Shown here: positions 52,741-62,616 of the stretch, one piece after another | Position numbering within the stretch: the first letter of the stretch is position 1 | Layout of the letters: every line of letters begins with the position of its first letter | From: Membranihabitans marinus | Lineage (GTDB): Bacteria; Bacteroidota; Bacteroidia; Chitinophagales; Saprospiraceae | DNA length: 64,000 nt | Assembly: GCF_021729155.1 (NCBI RefSeq) | Contig: NZ_JAJQYA010000001.1 | Coordinates: 248,001 to 312,000 of the forward strand | Reading direction: 5' to 3' | Notes under the pieces: generated by a model | The model's database searches: none | Told to the model about the DNA's origin: nothing | The model's input: only the letters and a program-made list of their open reading frames with translations | Made by a program: the position numbers and the translations under genes

Positions 52741-53907
52741 TTGCCCAGATATATACTTCCTATAATTGTCATTTCGCAGTTCTTTTGTACTTCATTGTGG
52801 TTCGCTGGTAATGGTGTGATCAATGACCTTGCGATTGAGTTCAGTCTCCAATCAAATGCCTTAGGGCATTTAACTTCGGCAGTGCAGTTGGGATTCATTG
52901 TTGGGACCTTGGTTTTTGCTATATTATCTATTGCCGATCGATATTATCCTTCACGAGTTTTTTTGTTTAGCGCCCTATTGGGAGCCTGTTTCAATCTAGG
53001 TATTATAGTTGAAGGAAATACACTACTCAGTTTGTTAATCCTTCGTTTTTTTACCGGTTTTTTCCTCGCAGGAATCTACCCAGTAGGTATGAAAATAGCG
53101 GCCGATTATTATGAAAAGGGCTTGGGAAAAGCATTGGGTTTTTTGGTAGGTGCGTTGGTGGTAGGAACGGCATTTCCTCATTTACTGAAAGAAATAACCC
53201 AAGCTTATCCATGGAGATATGTGGTCGTGGCTACTTCTGTAATGGCAGTAATAGGCGGATTATTAATGGTCATTTTAGTGCCCAATGGTCCTTTTAGAAA
53301 ATCTAGCCAAACTACTGATGTGTTGGCTTTTTTTATGGTGTTTAAGAATCGAAAATTTAGGTCTTTTGCATATGGGTATTTTGGGCATATGTGGGAGTTG
53401 TATGTTTTTTGGGCCTTTGTACCCATTATAATTAGAAAATATATGTCGGAACACCCTCAATCCTTGTTGAACGTCCCCATTTTGTCCTTCATTATTATCG
53501 CCATAGGGGGTCTGGCTTGTATTCTCAGCGGTTATCTGGCTCAAAAAATTGGCAACCAACGAACCGCCTTTCTAGCTTTATTTTTGTCCTGTGGCTGTTG
53601 TCTTATTTCGCCATGGATACTTTCTACTCAATATGAATATTTATTTATTGGATTCCTTGTTTTTTGGGGAATAGTCGTAGTCGCGGATTCCCCTCTTTTA
53701 TCCACATTGGTAGCACAAAATGCGACACCTGAAATTAAGGGAACTGCCCTAACCATTGTCAATTGTCTAGGTTTTACGATTAGTATTATTAGTATTCAAC
53801 TGGTTAGTGGAATGCTGGGCTGGACGAATTCAAATGGCATTTATGCTGTTTTGGCTATAGGTCCGATAATGGGCTTGATGGCATTGAGAAGGAAAATAAA
53901 TTATTAG
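52741..53907 (+). CDS. MFS transporter
   Basis: A 388-residue inner-membrane carrier with about 12 hydrophobic segments. Motif A-like sequence lies between segments 2 and 3 (ILSIADRYYPSRVFLFSAL), and FTGFFLAGIYPVGMKIAADYY and GKALGFLVGALVVGTAFPHLL are typical of the major facilitator superfamily (nitrate/nitrite-like or sugar-phosphate-like subgroups). The only start at the right place is TTG at 52741, directly after an in-frame TAG six bases upstream; no ATG precedes the first membrane segment. It lies right after the repeat island. Substrate unknown. Confidence 0.82.
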   Translation: MPRYILPIIVISQFFCTSLWFAGNGVINDLAIEFSLQSNALGHLTSAVQLGFIVGTLVFAILSIADRYYPSRVFLFSALLGACFNLGIIVEGNTLLSLLILRFFTGFFLAGIYPVGMKIAADYYEKGLGKALGFLVGALVVGTAFPHLLKEITQAYPWRYVVVATSVMAVIGGLLMVILVPNGPFRKSSQTTDVLAFFMVFKNRKFRSFAYGYFGHMWELYVFWAFVPIIIRKYMSEHPQSLLNVPILSFIIIAIGGLACILSGYLAQKIGNQRTAFLALFLSCGCCLISPWILSTQYEYLFIGFLVFWGIVVVADSPLLSTLVAQNATPEIKGTALTIVNCLGFTISIISIQLVSGMLGWTNSNGIYAVLAIGPIMGLMALRRKINY

Positions 53908-54104
53908 TGAATAGATATTTTCTTTTTGTTACTTGAGTTTTTTGTCTTTGTAATGATAGGTTGTAATATATTATATGAGTTTACTTGAAGATAAATAGGT
54001 AATATATTATTAATAAGTGTTTGTGTATTATATAATTTTGATTATTATTACTTGTGTATAACCAGATTGACCACGATATTTTCTAATTATTTATAATTAA
54101 TATC

Positions 54105-54956
54105 ATGGGTATACACTATTTAAATGAAAAAAATCAAAATTTACTTAAAGTAGCTAAACAAAATGCAGAAATGTATAAAAAGGCTGCCCCTTTTCCTAGC
54201 ATTTCTTTTGATAATTTCTTCAACGCTAAGTATTTAGATGCAATTTTAGAGGAGTTCCCCGATCTTTCTTCGATAAAGGAATCTGAAAAATATGCAAATG
54301 CCAAAGAGATAAAATTGGCGGGTAAAGGAGAACGTTTTTTTGGAGATGAAACAAAAAGATTCATGCACTTTTTGAATTCAGAACCATTCTTAGAATTTCT
54401 TCAGATTTTAACCGGAATTAAGGAACCACTTATTGGCGATCCTTATTTTATCGGGGGAGGACAGCATGAAATAAAGAAGGGAGGTTTACTAAAAGTTCAT
54501 GCCGACTTTAATAAACACCAGAAACTTAATCTTGACAGAAGGGTTAACGTTTTAGTGTATCTGAACAAAGACTGGAAGGATGAGTATGGTGGGTATTTTG
54601 AATTATGGAATAAGTCCATGACAAGATGCGAAAAGAAAATCTTACCAACATTTAATACCTTAGCAATATTTAGCACAACTGACTTTTCTTATCACGGTCA
54701 CCCTGATGCCCTGAACTGTCCTGAAGATAGAAGTAGGAAATCACTAGCATTATACTATTATTCAAATGGTAGACCAGACCATGAGGTCAATAAAGGTCTG
54801 GAAAAACACAGTACATTATTTAAAGCTAGAGGTGGAAATGAAGAGGATGAAATCGCATTTAAAAAAAGGAGAAAAATCAAACTTATGCCACTGATTAAAG
54901 AGTTGACTCCTCCCATATTGATGAAGGCTGTGCAAAGTCTTACCGATAAAAACTAA
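54105..54956 (+). CDS. 2-oxoglutarate/Fe(II) oxygenase, prolyl-4-hydroxylase-like
   Basis: A 283-residue cytoplasmic protein. LLKVHADFNKH gives the HxD of the Fe(II) site (around residues 130-132), YHGHPDALNCPEDRSRKSLALYYYS supplies the distal histidine and the arginine/lysine for oxoglutarate. RRVNVLVYLNKDWKDEYGGYFELWN is typical of the P4H-like 2OG-Fe(II) group found with bacterial surface-polysaccharide and modification loci. A -7-like TAATTTTG lies at 54033-54040. Monocistronic. Substrate unknown. Confidence 0.82.
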   Translation: MGIHYLNEKNQNLLKVAKQNAEMYKKAAPFPSISFDNFFNAKYLDAILEEFPDLSSIKESEKYANAKEIKLAGKGERFFGDETKRFMHFLNSEPFLEFLQILTGIKEPLIGDPYFIGGGQHEIKKGGLLKVHADFNKHQKLNLDRRVNVLVYLNKDWKDEYGGYFELWNKSMTRCEKKILPTFNTLAIFSTTDFSYHGHPDALNCPEDRSRKSLALYYYSNGRPDHEVNKGLEKHSTLFKARGGNEEDEIAFKKRRKIKLMPLIKELTPPILMKAVQSLTDKN

Positions 54957-55336
54957 AGTTTTTGAGAGAGCTAGCTTATTTTTTGGCTTTGTTCTAGCCT
55001 TTGAAATAATTTTAATTCATGGATATTGAGAACTGTTATTCCACTGTTTGATTTTTAATTGGAATATTGAGAGGCGAGAAAATGAGTTTTCTTGCCTTTA
55101 TTTATGTTGTAGCAGGTGAATATTTATTTTTATCGAAATCTAGGGTAGATTATCTTTGATTACATATCATTTGATCTTGGAAGCTATTATGGCTAATACG
55201 TTATGACGTATTTTTTTAAGATTACCGCTTATCATTGTAATTTATTTGGTGAACAATTAGGGGTGGTGTGGTTGTTCTAAGGGAAGACATTGTAATGATA
55301 TGGAGGTGATTTTTAAACTAATTTAACCCTAAAACG
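54957..55336. other. intergenic region with one terminator-like hairpin
   Basis: About 380 AT-rich bases between co-directional genes; only the hairpin at 55073-55096 stands out. No gene or repeat unit found. Confidence 0.45.
55073..55103 (+). terminator. terminator-like hairpin
   Basis: GGCGAGAAAA and TTTTCTTGCC form a 10-base stem with one mismatch and loop TGAG, followed by TTTATTTAT. It lies 120 bases after the oxygenase stop. Confidence 0.5.
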
Positions 55337-55957
55337 ATGACAGATTCTTGGATACAGCGCTGGAATAAAAGGTATGGTGAAAAGGAATATGCCTATGGAA
55401 TAGAACCCAATAGTTTTCTTAAACAACAAATCGATCAATTAGAGGTGGGAACCATACTTTTCGCTGCAGAAGGAGAAGGTCGGAATGCAGTTTATGCGGC
55501 AAAACTCGGTTGGGAAGTTTATGCTTTCGATATTAGTGAGGAAGGGAAAAAGAAGGCTATTGAGCTTGCCAATGCCAATGATGTAACGATCGATTATAGG
55601 GTCGGATTATTGCCCGAATTGGATTTTCAATTAAAGCAATTTGATGTTATTGCCCTTATTTATGCTCATTTTCCACCTGAGATTAAATCTAGCTACCATA
55701 AGTTGTTAGATAAATATTTGAAAAAAGGAGGAGTGGTTATTTTCGAAGCATTTGGTAAAAAACACATTGAATACCGGAAGAAAAATGATAAAGTGGGTGG
55801 CCCCAGTGATCTTGAGTCTCTTTTTTCTGTCCAAGAATTAAAATCGGATTTTAAAGACTATGAAATTATAAAACTGGATGAAGAGGAGGTTGAATTAAAT
55901 GAGGGACTATATCATAATGGAAAAGGTTCAGTAATTAGATTTATTGGTAGAAAATAA
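55337..55957 (+). CDS. class I SAM-dependent methyltransferase
   Basis: A 206-residue cytoplasmic methyltransferase. [20 protein letters not shown] at the start and [34 protein letters not shown] (the GxGxG-type SAM loop and the acidic residue at strand 2) match the TehB/thiopurine-like Bacteroidota group. [20 protein letters not shown] and [14 protein letters not shown] follow. Relatives have been called tellurite-resistance methyltransferases, but the substrate is not evident. Monocistronic. Confidence 0.85.
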   Translation: MTDSWIQRWNKRYGEKEYAYGIEPNSFLKQQIDQLEVGTILFAAEGEGRNAVYAAKLGWEVYAFDISEEGKKKAIELANANDVTIDYRVGLLPELDFQLKQFDVIALIYAHFPPEIKSSYHKLLDKYLKKGGVVIFEAFGKKHIEYRKKNDKVGGPSDLESLFSVQELKSDFKDYEIIKLDEEEVELNEGLYHNGKGSVIRFIGRK

Positions 55958-56113
55958 TATTAAAGCAAGAGTATAGTTTCTTCTACATTTAGACGTTAAA
56001 ATAAGTAAGATAATCAAGTAATTTCACTATCTTAAAGAAGTAGTAAATTTTTCTACGCTTTCCCAGAAAGACTGTTGTTGAAGCCTTTATGTGTTTTTTT
56101 CTGAAAAATCGAA

Positions 56114-56611
56114 ATGAGATTCATTATGAAAAAGAAGGAAGGACTTTGGTTTTTGGGGACAGCTATCTTTGGTCTGGTATTAAACCTCATTGTTTTTGGA
56201 AGAGAAGGGTTTCGATCTGGCGCTACTGTCGATAAAATGGTGCACGAATCCCATTTTGTAGTTGCAACCATTCACCTGATAATATTGCTGACTACTGTAG
56301 TTTTTTTTATGGTTTATTTGATTAGAATGTTTCATTTGAATTTTAAGAGTAGGTTTGCAAATGTGATTTTTTTAATTTCAGATATGGCCATGATATTGAT
56401 TCTCACATTTCTTGGACCATTTTCAGATACTATTCAACGTATATTTGCAAGTACTGTCCTCACAGCATCAAGTCCAAAATTATTGGAAAATGCCAATAAT
56501 GAATGGAATAATACGCTATACATATTAATAGGGCTACAGCTTGTTTTACTTATTCTTTTAGTAGTATGTGGAATTAAGTCAAATTTCAAATTTAGAGCAA
56601 AGGAAAAATAA
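56114..56611 (+). CDS. small membrane protein of unknown function
   Basis: A 165-residue protein with four hydrophobic segments (about residues 10-28, 53-75, 88-108 and 140-160), so an inner-membrane protein. I recognise no family. The start could be ATG 56114 or the ATG four codons later (MKKKEG), which is more like a natural membrane N-terminus. A bare region surrounds it and no operon partner is seen. Confidence 0.6.
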   Translation: MRFIMKKKEGLWFLGTAIFGLVLNLIVFGREGFRSGATVDKMVHESHFVVATIHLIILLTTVVFFMVYLIRMFHLNFKSRFANVIFLISDMAMILILTFLGPFSDTIQRIFASTVLTASSPKLLENANNEWNNTLYILIGLQLVLLILLVVCGIKSNFKFRAKEK

Positions 56612-57148
56612 ATTTTGGTTGTGATGAATGATTATCATTCTTATAAATCAAATGGGAAAAATTAAATTCCAATGTGGGAATCTAAAAATGTAATCTTTAC
56701 TGATGATTTTAAAAGGTCAAACTCAATATGACAATGGCAGAAAATATATATTATTAAACGAACATCTTTTCAGACAACCCTATCCAGATCTCATTCAATT
56801 TTTTGAAAAAATCCTATTTAATGACAAGTATTGCGCTCTTCAATGGGTGTGTTTGCCCAGTTATTGGTCAAAACCTCTTCAGATCAGTAATCATTTTTTA
56901 TTGCTAAAAGCCTTATGTATCAGTTCTATAGGTCGATCAGCTGTTTATATATTATAAATACTCTTTTATCCAACACTGTTTTATGGTCTACAAACCTTAT
57001 TAATAGTGGTAAAACCCTTATTTTTGGTCGGTTCATGGCTTTTTCTAACCAAAATGTACGGAAGTCTTTTTAATTGCCTGTGTATTTTCATTTGGTTTGA
57101 AATCAAGATTAATGCTTTTCGTAAATATTTGAAATAAAATTCTTTTCA

Positions 57149-58546
57149 ATGAAAAAAGTAAATAAAGTGCAACTTAAACTAGATAAACTCACTCTGTTTT
57201 TGTTAGTTTTTTTAATGTTTGGTTTTGATAAGGCACAAAGTGCAGATGTTGAAAGGAATATTAACATAGGTTTACCCCAGACAACGATTGCTGTAAATTC
57301 TCAAATTGTTTTAACAACACATTTTTATAAGGCGATTCATTCACTTAAGAATCATGCATCGACTTCTTCTGATACCTCGGTATTAGAAATTGAATTGGTG
57401 GATAAAAGTTTATTGTCGACCGAGGACGAAGGAAAAGTCACAGTTAATGTTGTTTCTGGCCAGGGCATTGATAAGGCCAATAGAGAGGTTTTGTTAAGCG
57501 AAATTTCGGAAACCAAGGTCAGTCTTTCATCTACATTAATGGCTTATACTTATACAAAAGTTAGGGTGAAACCTGATTTTGAAAATGTAGATATTTCAAC
57601 TAAGGCTTATAGTTGGTCGGTAAATCCTAGTTCGGCTTTGAGCATTGATGTTGATTCAACGACTTACGAAGCTACGATTCTCGGATTAGAGCCCGGCAAG
57701 GCTATATTGACCTTTGCTTCTATCGATAGTTCTCTGATAGATAGTATTCATGTCTCGATAGAAGATGATGAAGTTCTAAAAATTTTGGCAATTGGGAACA
57801 GTTTTTCGGAAGATGCTTTAGAATTTCATTTATATGGATTGGCTAAGGCCGCAGGGAAAAAAATAATTATAGGAAATATGTATATCGGAGGAGCTGAAAT
57901 GTCTTGGCATGCCAAAAATGTAGTTAGTGATAGTACAGCTTATAGTTACAGAAAAATTGATACCAATGGTAATAAAACGATAAAACCTGGTACTTCCCTT
58001 TCAACTGCCATCAAAGATGAATCCTGGGATTATATTAGTTTTCAGCAAGTAAGTAACCTTTCAGGAATGTTTGAAACATTTGAAGAGCCACTAAAGGTGT
58101 TGTACAACAATGTAAAAGAAATTAATCCAAATATAAATACGCGGTACTTGCTGCATAGGATTTGGGCTTATGCTCAGAAATCTATGGAAGGGAAAGTATC
58201 AGCGTATAATTATGATCAAAAAACGATGTTCCGTGCTATTGTTGATGCCTATGGTCAAGCCACAGGTCTTATTCCTGTTTATGATATTATACCCGTTGGC
58301 ACAGCCATCCAAAATGCTAGAACTTCTTATTTAAAGGATAACTTTACAAGGGATGGATATCACCTAAATGATATGGGGAGATATATTGCTTCCTGCGTTT
58401 GGTTTGAAAAATTGATGAATGAAAGTGTGATCGGTAATGCTTACCACCCTAAAGATATGATTCCCTTAAATGTAAAGATAGCTCAACAGGCAGCTCATTC
58501 TGCCAATGAATTTCCAGAGGAAATTACTGAAATGAAAGATTTTTAA
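57149..58546 (+). CDS. DUF4886 (SGNH-like) secreted protein
   Basis: A 465-residue exported protein. After the signal segment (LFLLVFLMFGF, ending near AQSAD) there is a beta-rich region to about residue 205 with Ig-like/BIG features (SWSVNPSSALSIDVDSTTYEATILGLEPGKAILTF). From residue ~210, ILAIGNSFSEDALEFHLYGLAKAAG is the GNSFS block of the DUF4886 family, followed by WDYISFQQVSNLSG and NFTRDGYHLNDMGRYIAS with the DxxH pair. This recalls SGNH hydrolases (esterases); the enzyme activity is not proven. Isolated gene on the plus strand. Confidence 0.78.
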   Translation: MKKVNKVQLKLDKLTLFLLVFLMFGFDKAQSADVERNINIGLPQTTIAVNSQIVLTTHFYKAIHSLKNHASTSSDTSVLEIELVDKSLLSTEDEGKVTVNVVSGQGIDKANREVLLSEISETKVSLSSTLMAYTYTKVRVKPDFENVDISTKAYSWSVNPSSALSIDVDSTTYEATILGLEPGKAILTFASIDSSLIDSIHVSIEDDEVLKILAIGNSFSEDALEFHLYGLAKAAGKKIIIGNMYIGGAEMSWHAKNVVSDSTAYSYRKIDTNGNKTIKPGTSLSTAIKDESWDYISFQQVSNLSGMFETFEEPLKVLYNNVKEINPNINTRYLLHRIWAYAQKSMEGKVSAYNYDQKTMFRAIVDAYGQATGLIPVYDIIPVGTAIQNARTSYLKDNFTRDGYHLNDMGRYIASCVWFEKLMNESVIGNAYHPKDMIPLNVKIAQQAAHSANEFPEEITEMKDF

Positions 58547-58805
58547 ATTTTTACTGAAATTGGGTTATGTATAGCTTAGATGAAATGAAGAATTTAATTA
58601 TATCATGAATCTTTAATATTGTATTTAATTCAATAAGGAAGGAGATTAATGAATCTTTCTTATGTTAATCACTAACGGCTTATTTCACTTTATGACCTCG
58701 GTCTGCAGATATAGAAATATCAAAGCAAAATGTAGGATCACAACACAGTATAAGTTTGTGTAGAGCAGGTAAGCCAAATTTATATCTAGAAACTTTAATT
58801 GATAT

Positions 58806-59474
58806 TTATTCAGCTTGAGCTTCTACAGATACTTTTTCCTCTTTTTTATCACCTTTGATATTCCCTGAAAAGAAATCTCGGTAAAATATCAACAGGATAA
58901 ACATGCCGATACAAATACTAGAATCGGCTATATTGAATACAGGGCGGAAAAATTGAAAATCATTGCCGCCAATTAATGGCATCCATTCAGGCCAATTCCA
59001 TTCAATCATGGGAAAGTAAAACATATCGACTACTTTGCCGTGAAATAGTTTGGAGTATCCACCTTCCGCTGGCATAAATGTTGCGATTTCGGCAGGAATG
59101 TAACCACTTTCGTTGAAGATAACTCCATAAAATATACTGTCAATAATATTTCCCATAGCTCCAGCAAAAATGAGGGATAGGGAGATAATAAGTCCGAACC
59201 GTTCTTTTCTATCGATCAATTGTCGGATGAAAAACCCCAATACTATGACGGTAATAATCCGAAATGTAGTGAGGGCCAATTTGCCATATTCTTCACCAAG
59301 ACTTAGGCCAAATGCCATGCCATTGTTTTCAACAAAATGAATAAATGCCCAATCTTGTCCCAATATTGGGATTTGCTGATGGTAGTACATGTTGGTTTTG
59401 ATGATAAATTTTACCACCTGATCTAACAGTAGTACCCCAAAAATCAATAATATAACTTTCGTTTTCTTACTCAA
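58806..59474 (-). CDS. lspA: lipoprotein signal peptidase
   Basis: A 222-residue inner-membrane aspartic protease with four membrane segments. HFVENNGMAFGLSLG (residues 46-60) and FNIADSSICIGMF are the signature blocks; D150 in KVVDMF and D184 in NIADSS are the expected catalytic pair. It is longer than E. coli LspA through an insertion (residues ~118-148), as usual in Bacteroidota. LspA cleaves prolipoproteins after lipidation, needed for the many lipoproteins here. The start is TTG at 59474, 12 bases after the pdxA stop; no ATG is available. Confidence 0.93.
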   Translation of the reverse strand: MSKKTKVILLIFGVLLLDQVVKFIIKTNMYYHQQIPILGQDWAFIHFVENNGMAFGLSLGEEYGKLALTTFRIITVIVLGFFIRQLIDRKERFGLIISLSLIFAGAMGNIIDSIFYGVIFNESGYIPAEIATFMPAEGGYSKLFHGKVVDMFYFPMIEWNWPEWMPLIGGNDFQFFRPVFNIADSSICIGMFILLIFYRDFFSGNIKGDKKEEKVSVEAQAE

Positions 59475-59486
59475 TGTTCTACTTTT

Positions 59487-60569
59487 TTATTGATCGAATT
59501 CTTCCGGATTAAAATTATCGTCTCCTTCTAAGTGAGCGTTTTGTTTTTGAAGCGGATTTTGATGAGATTCAGCATAGTCTTTGCGTTGTCGTACAATATC
59601 CACTGCACTATAGAGGGCTTGGCGAATAGATTGGGGGTTGGCTATATTTTTGCCCACTATATCAAAACCAGTACCGTGGTCTGGAGAAGTCCGTACAATG
59701 GGCAGGCCTGCAGTATAGTTAATACCTTCCCCAAAACTCAGTAATTTAAAAGGAATTAGTCCTTGATCGTGGTACATGGCCAATATACCATCGAATTTTT
59801 TGTATTCTCCACTGCCAAAAAAACCATCAGCGGCATAGGGCCCAAATACAAAACTTCCATTTTTCTTAAATTCCAAGACTGCGGGACGCACTATATTATC
59901 ATCTTCACTACCTATGACCCCGCCATCACTGGCATGAGGATTGAGTCCAAGAACGGCAATTAACGGTTTTTCAATGCCAAAATCACTCTTTAAACTATTC
60001 TCAAAAATCTTTATTTTCGTCTTTATTAGCGCCTTTGATATCTGGCCAGCCACTTCAGACACCGGTATGTGATTGGTTACCAATCCTACTCTGACATCCT
60101 CTTTGATCATGCACATTAAGGATTCTTTGGTGTCAAAAAACTTAGTAATGTATTCTGTGTGACCGGGGAATCCAAAATTGGCTTTGGCCATGGAGTTTTT
60201 ATTAATTGGCGCGGTAACTACTCCATCAATCTGACTGTTCTTTAAGTCGGTCAGTGCTTGTTCGAGAGCAAGAATGGCATATTTCCCCCCAGATTCATTG
60301 ACTTCGCCAAGGGTTATATTTATATTTTCATTCCAACAGTTGATCAGTTGGATGCCGTGGTCTTTCGAATGTTCAGCAGAACTAATGGTGTTGTATTCAA
60401 AGCTGTCTGGTTTGACAATATTTTTGTGATATGATATGATTTTTGATGAACCATATATGATGGGGATACATTGATTGAGTATCCTTTCATCTGCGAGCAT
60501 TTTAATTATTACTTCTGGTCCTATACCATTAACATCTCCAAGAGTGAGGCCGATTTTAGGCTTATACAT
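59487..60569 (-). CDS. pdxA: 4-hydroxythreonine-4-phosphate dehydrogenase PdxA
   Basis: A 360-residue enzyme: IGLTLGDVNGIGPEVIIKML at the start, VVTAPINKNSMAKANFGFPGHTEYIT with the metal histidine, LGLNPHASDGGVIGSED, and MYHDQGLIPFKLLSFGEGINYTAGLPIVRTSPDHGTGFDIVGK. PdxA oxidises 4-phosphohydroxy-threonine with NAD in pyridoxal-phosphate synthesis. It precedes lspA on the same strand with 12 bases between the two, so co-transcription is likely. The C-terminal tail past residue 330 is long and polar. Confidence 0.95.
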   Translation of the reverse strand: MYKPKIGLTLGDVNGIGPEVIIKMLADERILNQCIPIIYGSSKIISYHKNIVKPDSFEYNTISSAEHSKDHGIQLINCWNENINITLGEVNESGGKYAILALEQALTDLKNSQIDGVVTAPINKNSMAKANFGFPGHTEYITKFFDTKESLMCMIKEDVRVGLVTNHIPVSEVAGQISKALIKTKIKIFENSLKSDFGIEKPLIAVLGLNPHASDGGVIGSEDDNIVRPAVLEFKKNGSFVFGPYAADGFFGSGEYKKFDGILAMYHDQGLIPFKLLSFGEGINYTAGLPIVRTSPDHGTGFDIVGKNIANPQSIRQALYSAVDIVRQRKDYAESHQNPLQKQNAHLEGDDNFNPEEFDQ

Positions 60570-60708
60570 ATATATGTCTTACATTTATCAAATGAATAAA
60601 GATAATATTTTACAATCAAGTGAATTTTATATAAACACCTTGATTTTTAATAAAATTATCTTATGGTGGGTAAAGTTAATAAAAGCGATTGATGAAATAC
60701 ATATATAG

Positions 60709-61479
60709 ATGAGGGCAAAAAAATCTTTTGGACAGCACTTTTTGAAAAATACACATGTAATCGATAAAATGATTGCTGTGATCGATGGTTGGGTGGATAC
60801 CAATCATATTTTGGAAGTGGGGCCTGGTAAAGGTGTTTTGACTATGTCAGCCAAAAATCTCGGCAAAGAATTTAAAGCCGTAGAATTGGATAGGGATATG
60901 GTTGAATATTTACACGACAACGACATATTGGGAATTGACCAGTTAATTGCCGATGATGTATTGGAACTGAATTTTCGAGAGGTCTTCGAAGGTCAGCCCT
61001 TTATTCTAATTGGTAATTTCCCCTATAATATTTCATCTAAAATTGTGGTGAAAATGATCTCGCAGAATGACTTAGTCCCTCATGGCTTGGGAATGTTTCA
61101 GTATGAGATGGCTCAGCGTATCAATGGAAAAATGAATACCAAAGATTATGGTTCATTGGCTATTTTGACTCAGAGTTTTTATGATTGCACGATAATCTTT
61201 AAAGTGAAACCGGGTGATTTTTCTCCACCACCCAATGTTATGTCTGCCGTAGTAAGATTTAATCGTAAAGCGGAATTGCCTTCTTTCTCTTATCGCACCT
61301 TGGAAAAAATTGTTCGGGCAGCATTCGCTCATCGACGCAAAAAATTGCGAAATAATTTCTTCAATCCTGACTATAAGGTCTTAATGGAAGAACTTAAAAT
61401 TGGAGACTTGCGGGCTGAACAAGTTCCGATTGAGGTTTTTCACGAAATGGCTAAGGCTATTGAAGCGCAAAAAGCTTAA
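60709..61479 (+). CDS. rsmA: 16S rRNA (A1518/A1519) dimethyltransferase RsmA
   Basis: A 256-residue enzyme of the KsgA type: RAKKSFGQHFLKN at the N-terminus, ILEVGPGKGVLTM (SAM loop), ELDRDMVEYL, IADDVLELNF and the catalytic NFPYNIS (NLPYNIS form), then the C-terminal FSPPPNVMSAVVRF and RAAFAHRRKKLRNNF. It dimethylates two adjacent adenines in the 3' end of 16S rRNA. Divergently placed from pdxA with about 140 bases between the starts. Confidence 0.95.
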   Translation: MRAKKSFGQHFLKNTHVIDKMIAVIDGWVDTNHILEVGPGKGVLTMSAKNLGKEFKAVELDRDMVEYLHDNDILGIDQLIADDVLELNFREVFEGQPFILIGNFPYNISSKIVVKMISQNDLVPHGLGMFQYEMAQRINGKMNTKDYGSLAILTQSFYDCTIIFKVKPGDFSPPPNVMSAVVRFNRKAELPSFSYRTLEKIVRAAFAHRRKKLRNNFFNPDYKVLMEELKIGDLRAEQVPIEVFHEMAKAIEAQKA

Positions 61480-61531
61480 TATTTTGAATTTGTAATGACG
61501 TTTAACACTGTGAGCGATATTGAATTATACC

Positions 61532-62083
61532 TTACTCCGCAAAATTTTGGTAAAATAAATCATCGAATTCTTCAAAGTCTTTAATGCCAACTTCAGATTC
61601 GTCACCAGCAATTAACCCGATATGTTTAACATTGTCTTTAAGTCGATTTATGGCAATATTTACCGTATCACAGAGGATGTAGGGATGGTCGAGTTCTGGA
61701 TGACTGTTAGGGGCTATGGTCTTATATTTATCGGCCACCGGTGAAATATTGTTTGTGTCCTGAATTTGCAAAAATGTTTCAAGGGGAGTTACAGAAGCAC
61801 AAAAATCTAAAAGATCTGGAAACTGACTTACCATTCCTTGAATATGTGGGGATTGAATAAGCGATTTAATTTGGTCTTCGTCGAACAAATGATCAAAGGA
61901 GCAAAGAATTTTCGGACCTTCAACCCAAGCGATGATTTCATGAAAATCCTTTTCAGAAATTGCGAAATTTGATTTGGGATTTAGTTCAAAGTGCAGATAT
62001 TCAACACCCATAGCTGTGAAATATCGCGCATCAGTAAGGTTCTTTACACCGTAGATTAAATAATTTATTGCATCTTCCTGCAT
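61532..62083 (-). CDS. phosphoribosylanthranilate isomerase-like (TrpF-like) protein
   Basis: About 183 residues from ATG 62083; the frame extends upstream to 62206 but that part overlaps the divergent neighbour and looks non-coding. YGVKNLTDARYFTAMGVEYLHFELNP resembles the KICGITNxxDAxxAxxxGAxxxGFxF start of TrpF, and a (beta/alpha)8-like pattern continues, but the glycine-rich phosphate-binding ends and the cysteine/aspartate pair are not clearly kept (SVTPLETFLQIQD...HIGLIAGDESEVGIKDFEEF). It is probably a TrpF-like barrel of other function found in Bacteroidota. Starts only 36 bases from the gene at 62120, a divergent pair. Confidence 0.6.
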   Translation of the reverse strand: MQEDAINYLIYGVKNLTDARYFTAMGVEYLHFELNPKSNFAISEKDFHEIIAWVEGPKILCSFDHLFDEDQIKSLIQSPHIQGMVSQFPDLLDFCASVTPLETFLQIQDTNNISPVADKYKTIAPNSHPELDHPYILCDTVNIAINRLKDNVKHIGLIAGDESEVGIKDFEEFDDLFYQNFAE

Positions 62084-62119
62084 ACTAATTGGATTGTATT
62101 TATAGTTGAAAACAAAGGT

Positions 62120-62455
62120 ATGACAATAAAAACAAAATTTTATTACGAACAGGTATATGAAGTGGTTCAATTGATACCCAAGGGCAAGGTGTCGACATAT
62201 GGTCATATTGCCGATTTTTTGGCCTTAGGTTCTCCTAGGATGGTGGGCTATGCACTGAGTCAACTCAAAGATTGGGATGGAGATATACCTGCTTACCGAG
62301 TGGTCAATGCCGCTGGGGTATTGAGTGGTCGGCTACATTTTGCTTCTCCCAATTATATGGCAGAAAAATTAGAGGCGGAAAATATTGTTATTAAAAATAA
62401 CAAAGTTCAAAATTTTGAGAAATGTCTTTGGATTCCAGCAGACCATATACTGTGA
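62120..62455 (+). CDS. alkyltransferase-like protein (ATL, MGMT family)
   Basis: A 111-residue protein of the methylguanine methyltransferase C-terminal domain: FYYEQVYEVVQLIPKGKVSTYGHIADFLALGSPRMVGYALS is the winged-helix DNA-binding part with the arginine finger, and IPAYRVVNAAGVLSG stands where methyltransferases have PCHRV. The reactive cysteine is replaced by alanine, which is the mark of ATL proteins that bind O6-alkylguanine and flag it for nucleotide excision repair. uvrB is also in this window, but 22 kb away. Good family match. Confidence 0.85.
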   Translation: MTIKTKFYYEQVYEVVQLIPKGKVSTYGHIADFLALGSPRMVGYALSQLKDWDGDIPAYRVVNAAGVLSGRLHFASPNYMAEKLEAENIVIKNNKVQNFEKCLWIPADHIL

Positions 62456-62616
62456 GATATAACATGAAACATTGTAATGAGTCATGGGTTTTGAAGGGGT
62501 ATGGATTATGATATTTTGGGATATGTTAAATTTTAGGATTTAACAATATTGGTAAATTAAAATTAGTTTTAGAAGAGAATTTTTTTATAATTAAAAACCT
62601 TTTAGAAAATCGGCCT

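Noticed and set aside
56703-56957. 84-codon frame on the plus strand
   Set aside because: No family, no promoter or start context; composition does not stand out from AT-rich intergenic sequence. Left unsupported.
62084-62206. Longer N-terminus for the TrpF-like protein
   Set aside because: It would overlap the divergent ATL gene and is Cys/Phe-rich, unlike the rest of the protein.
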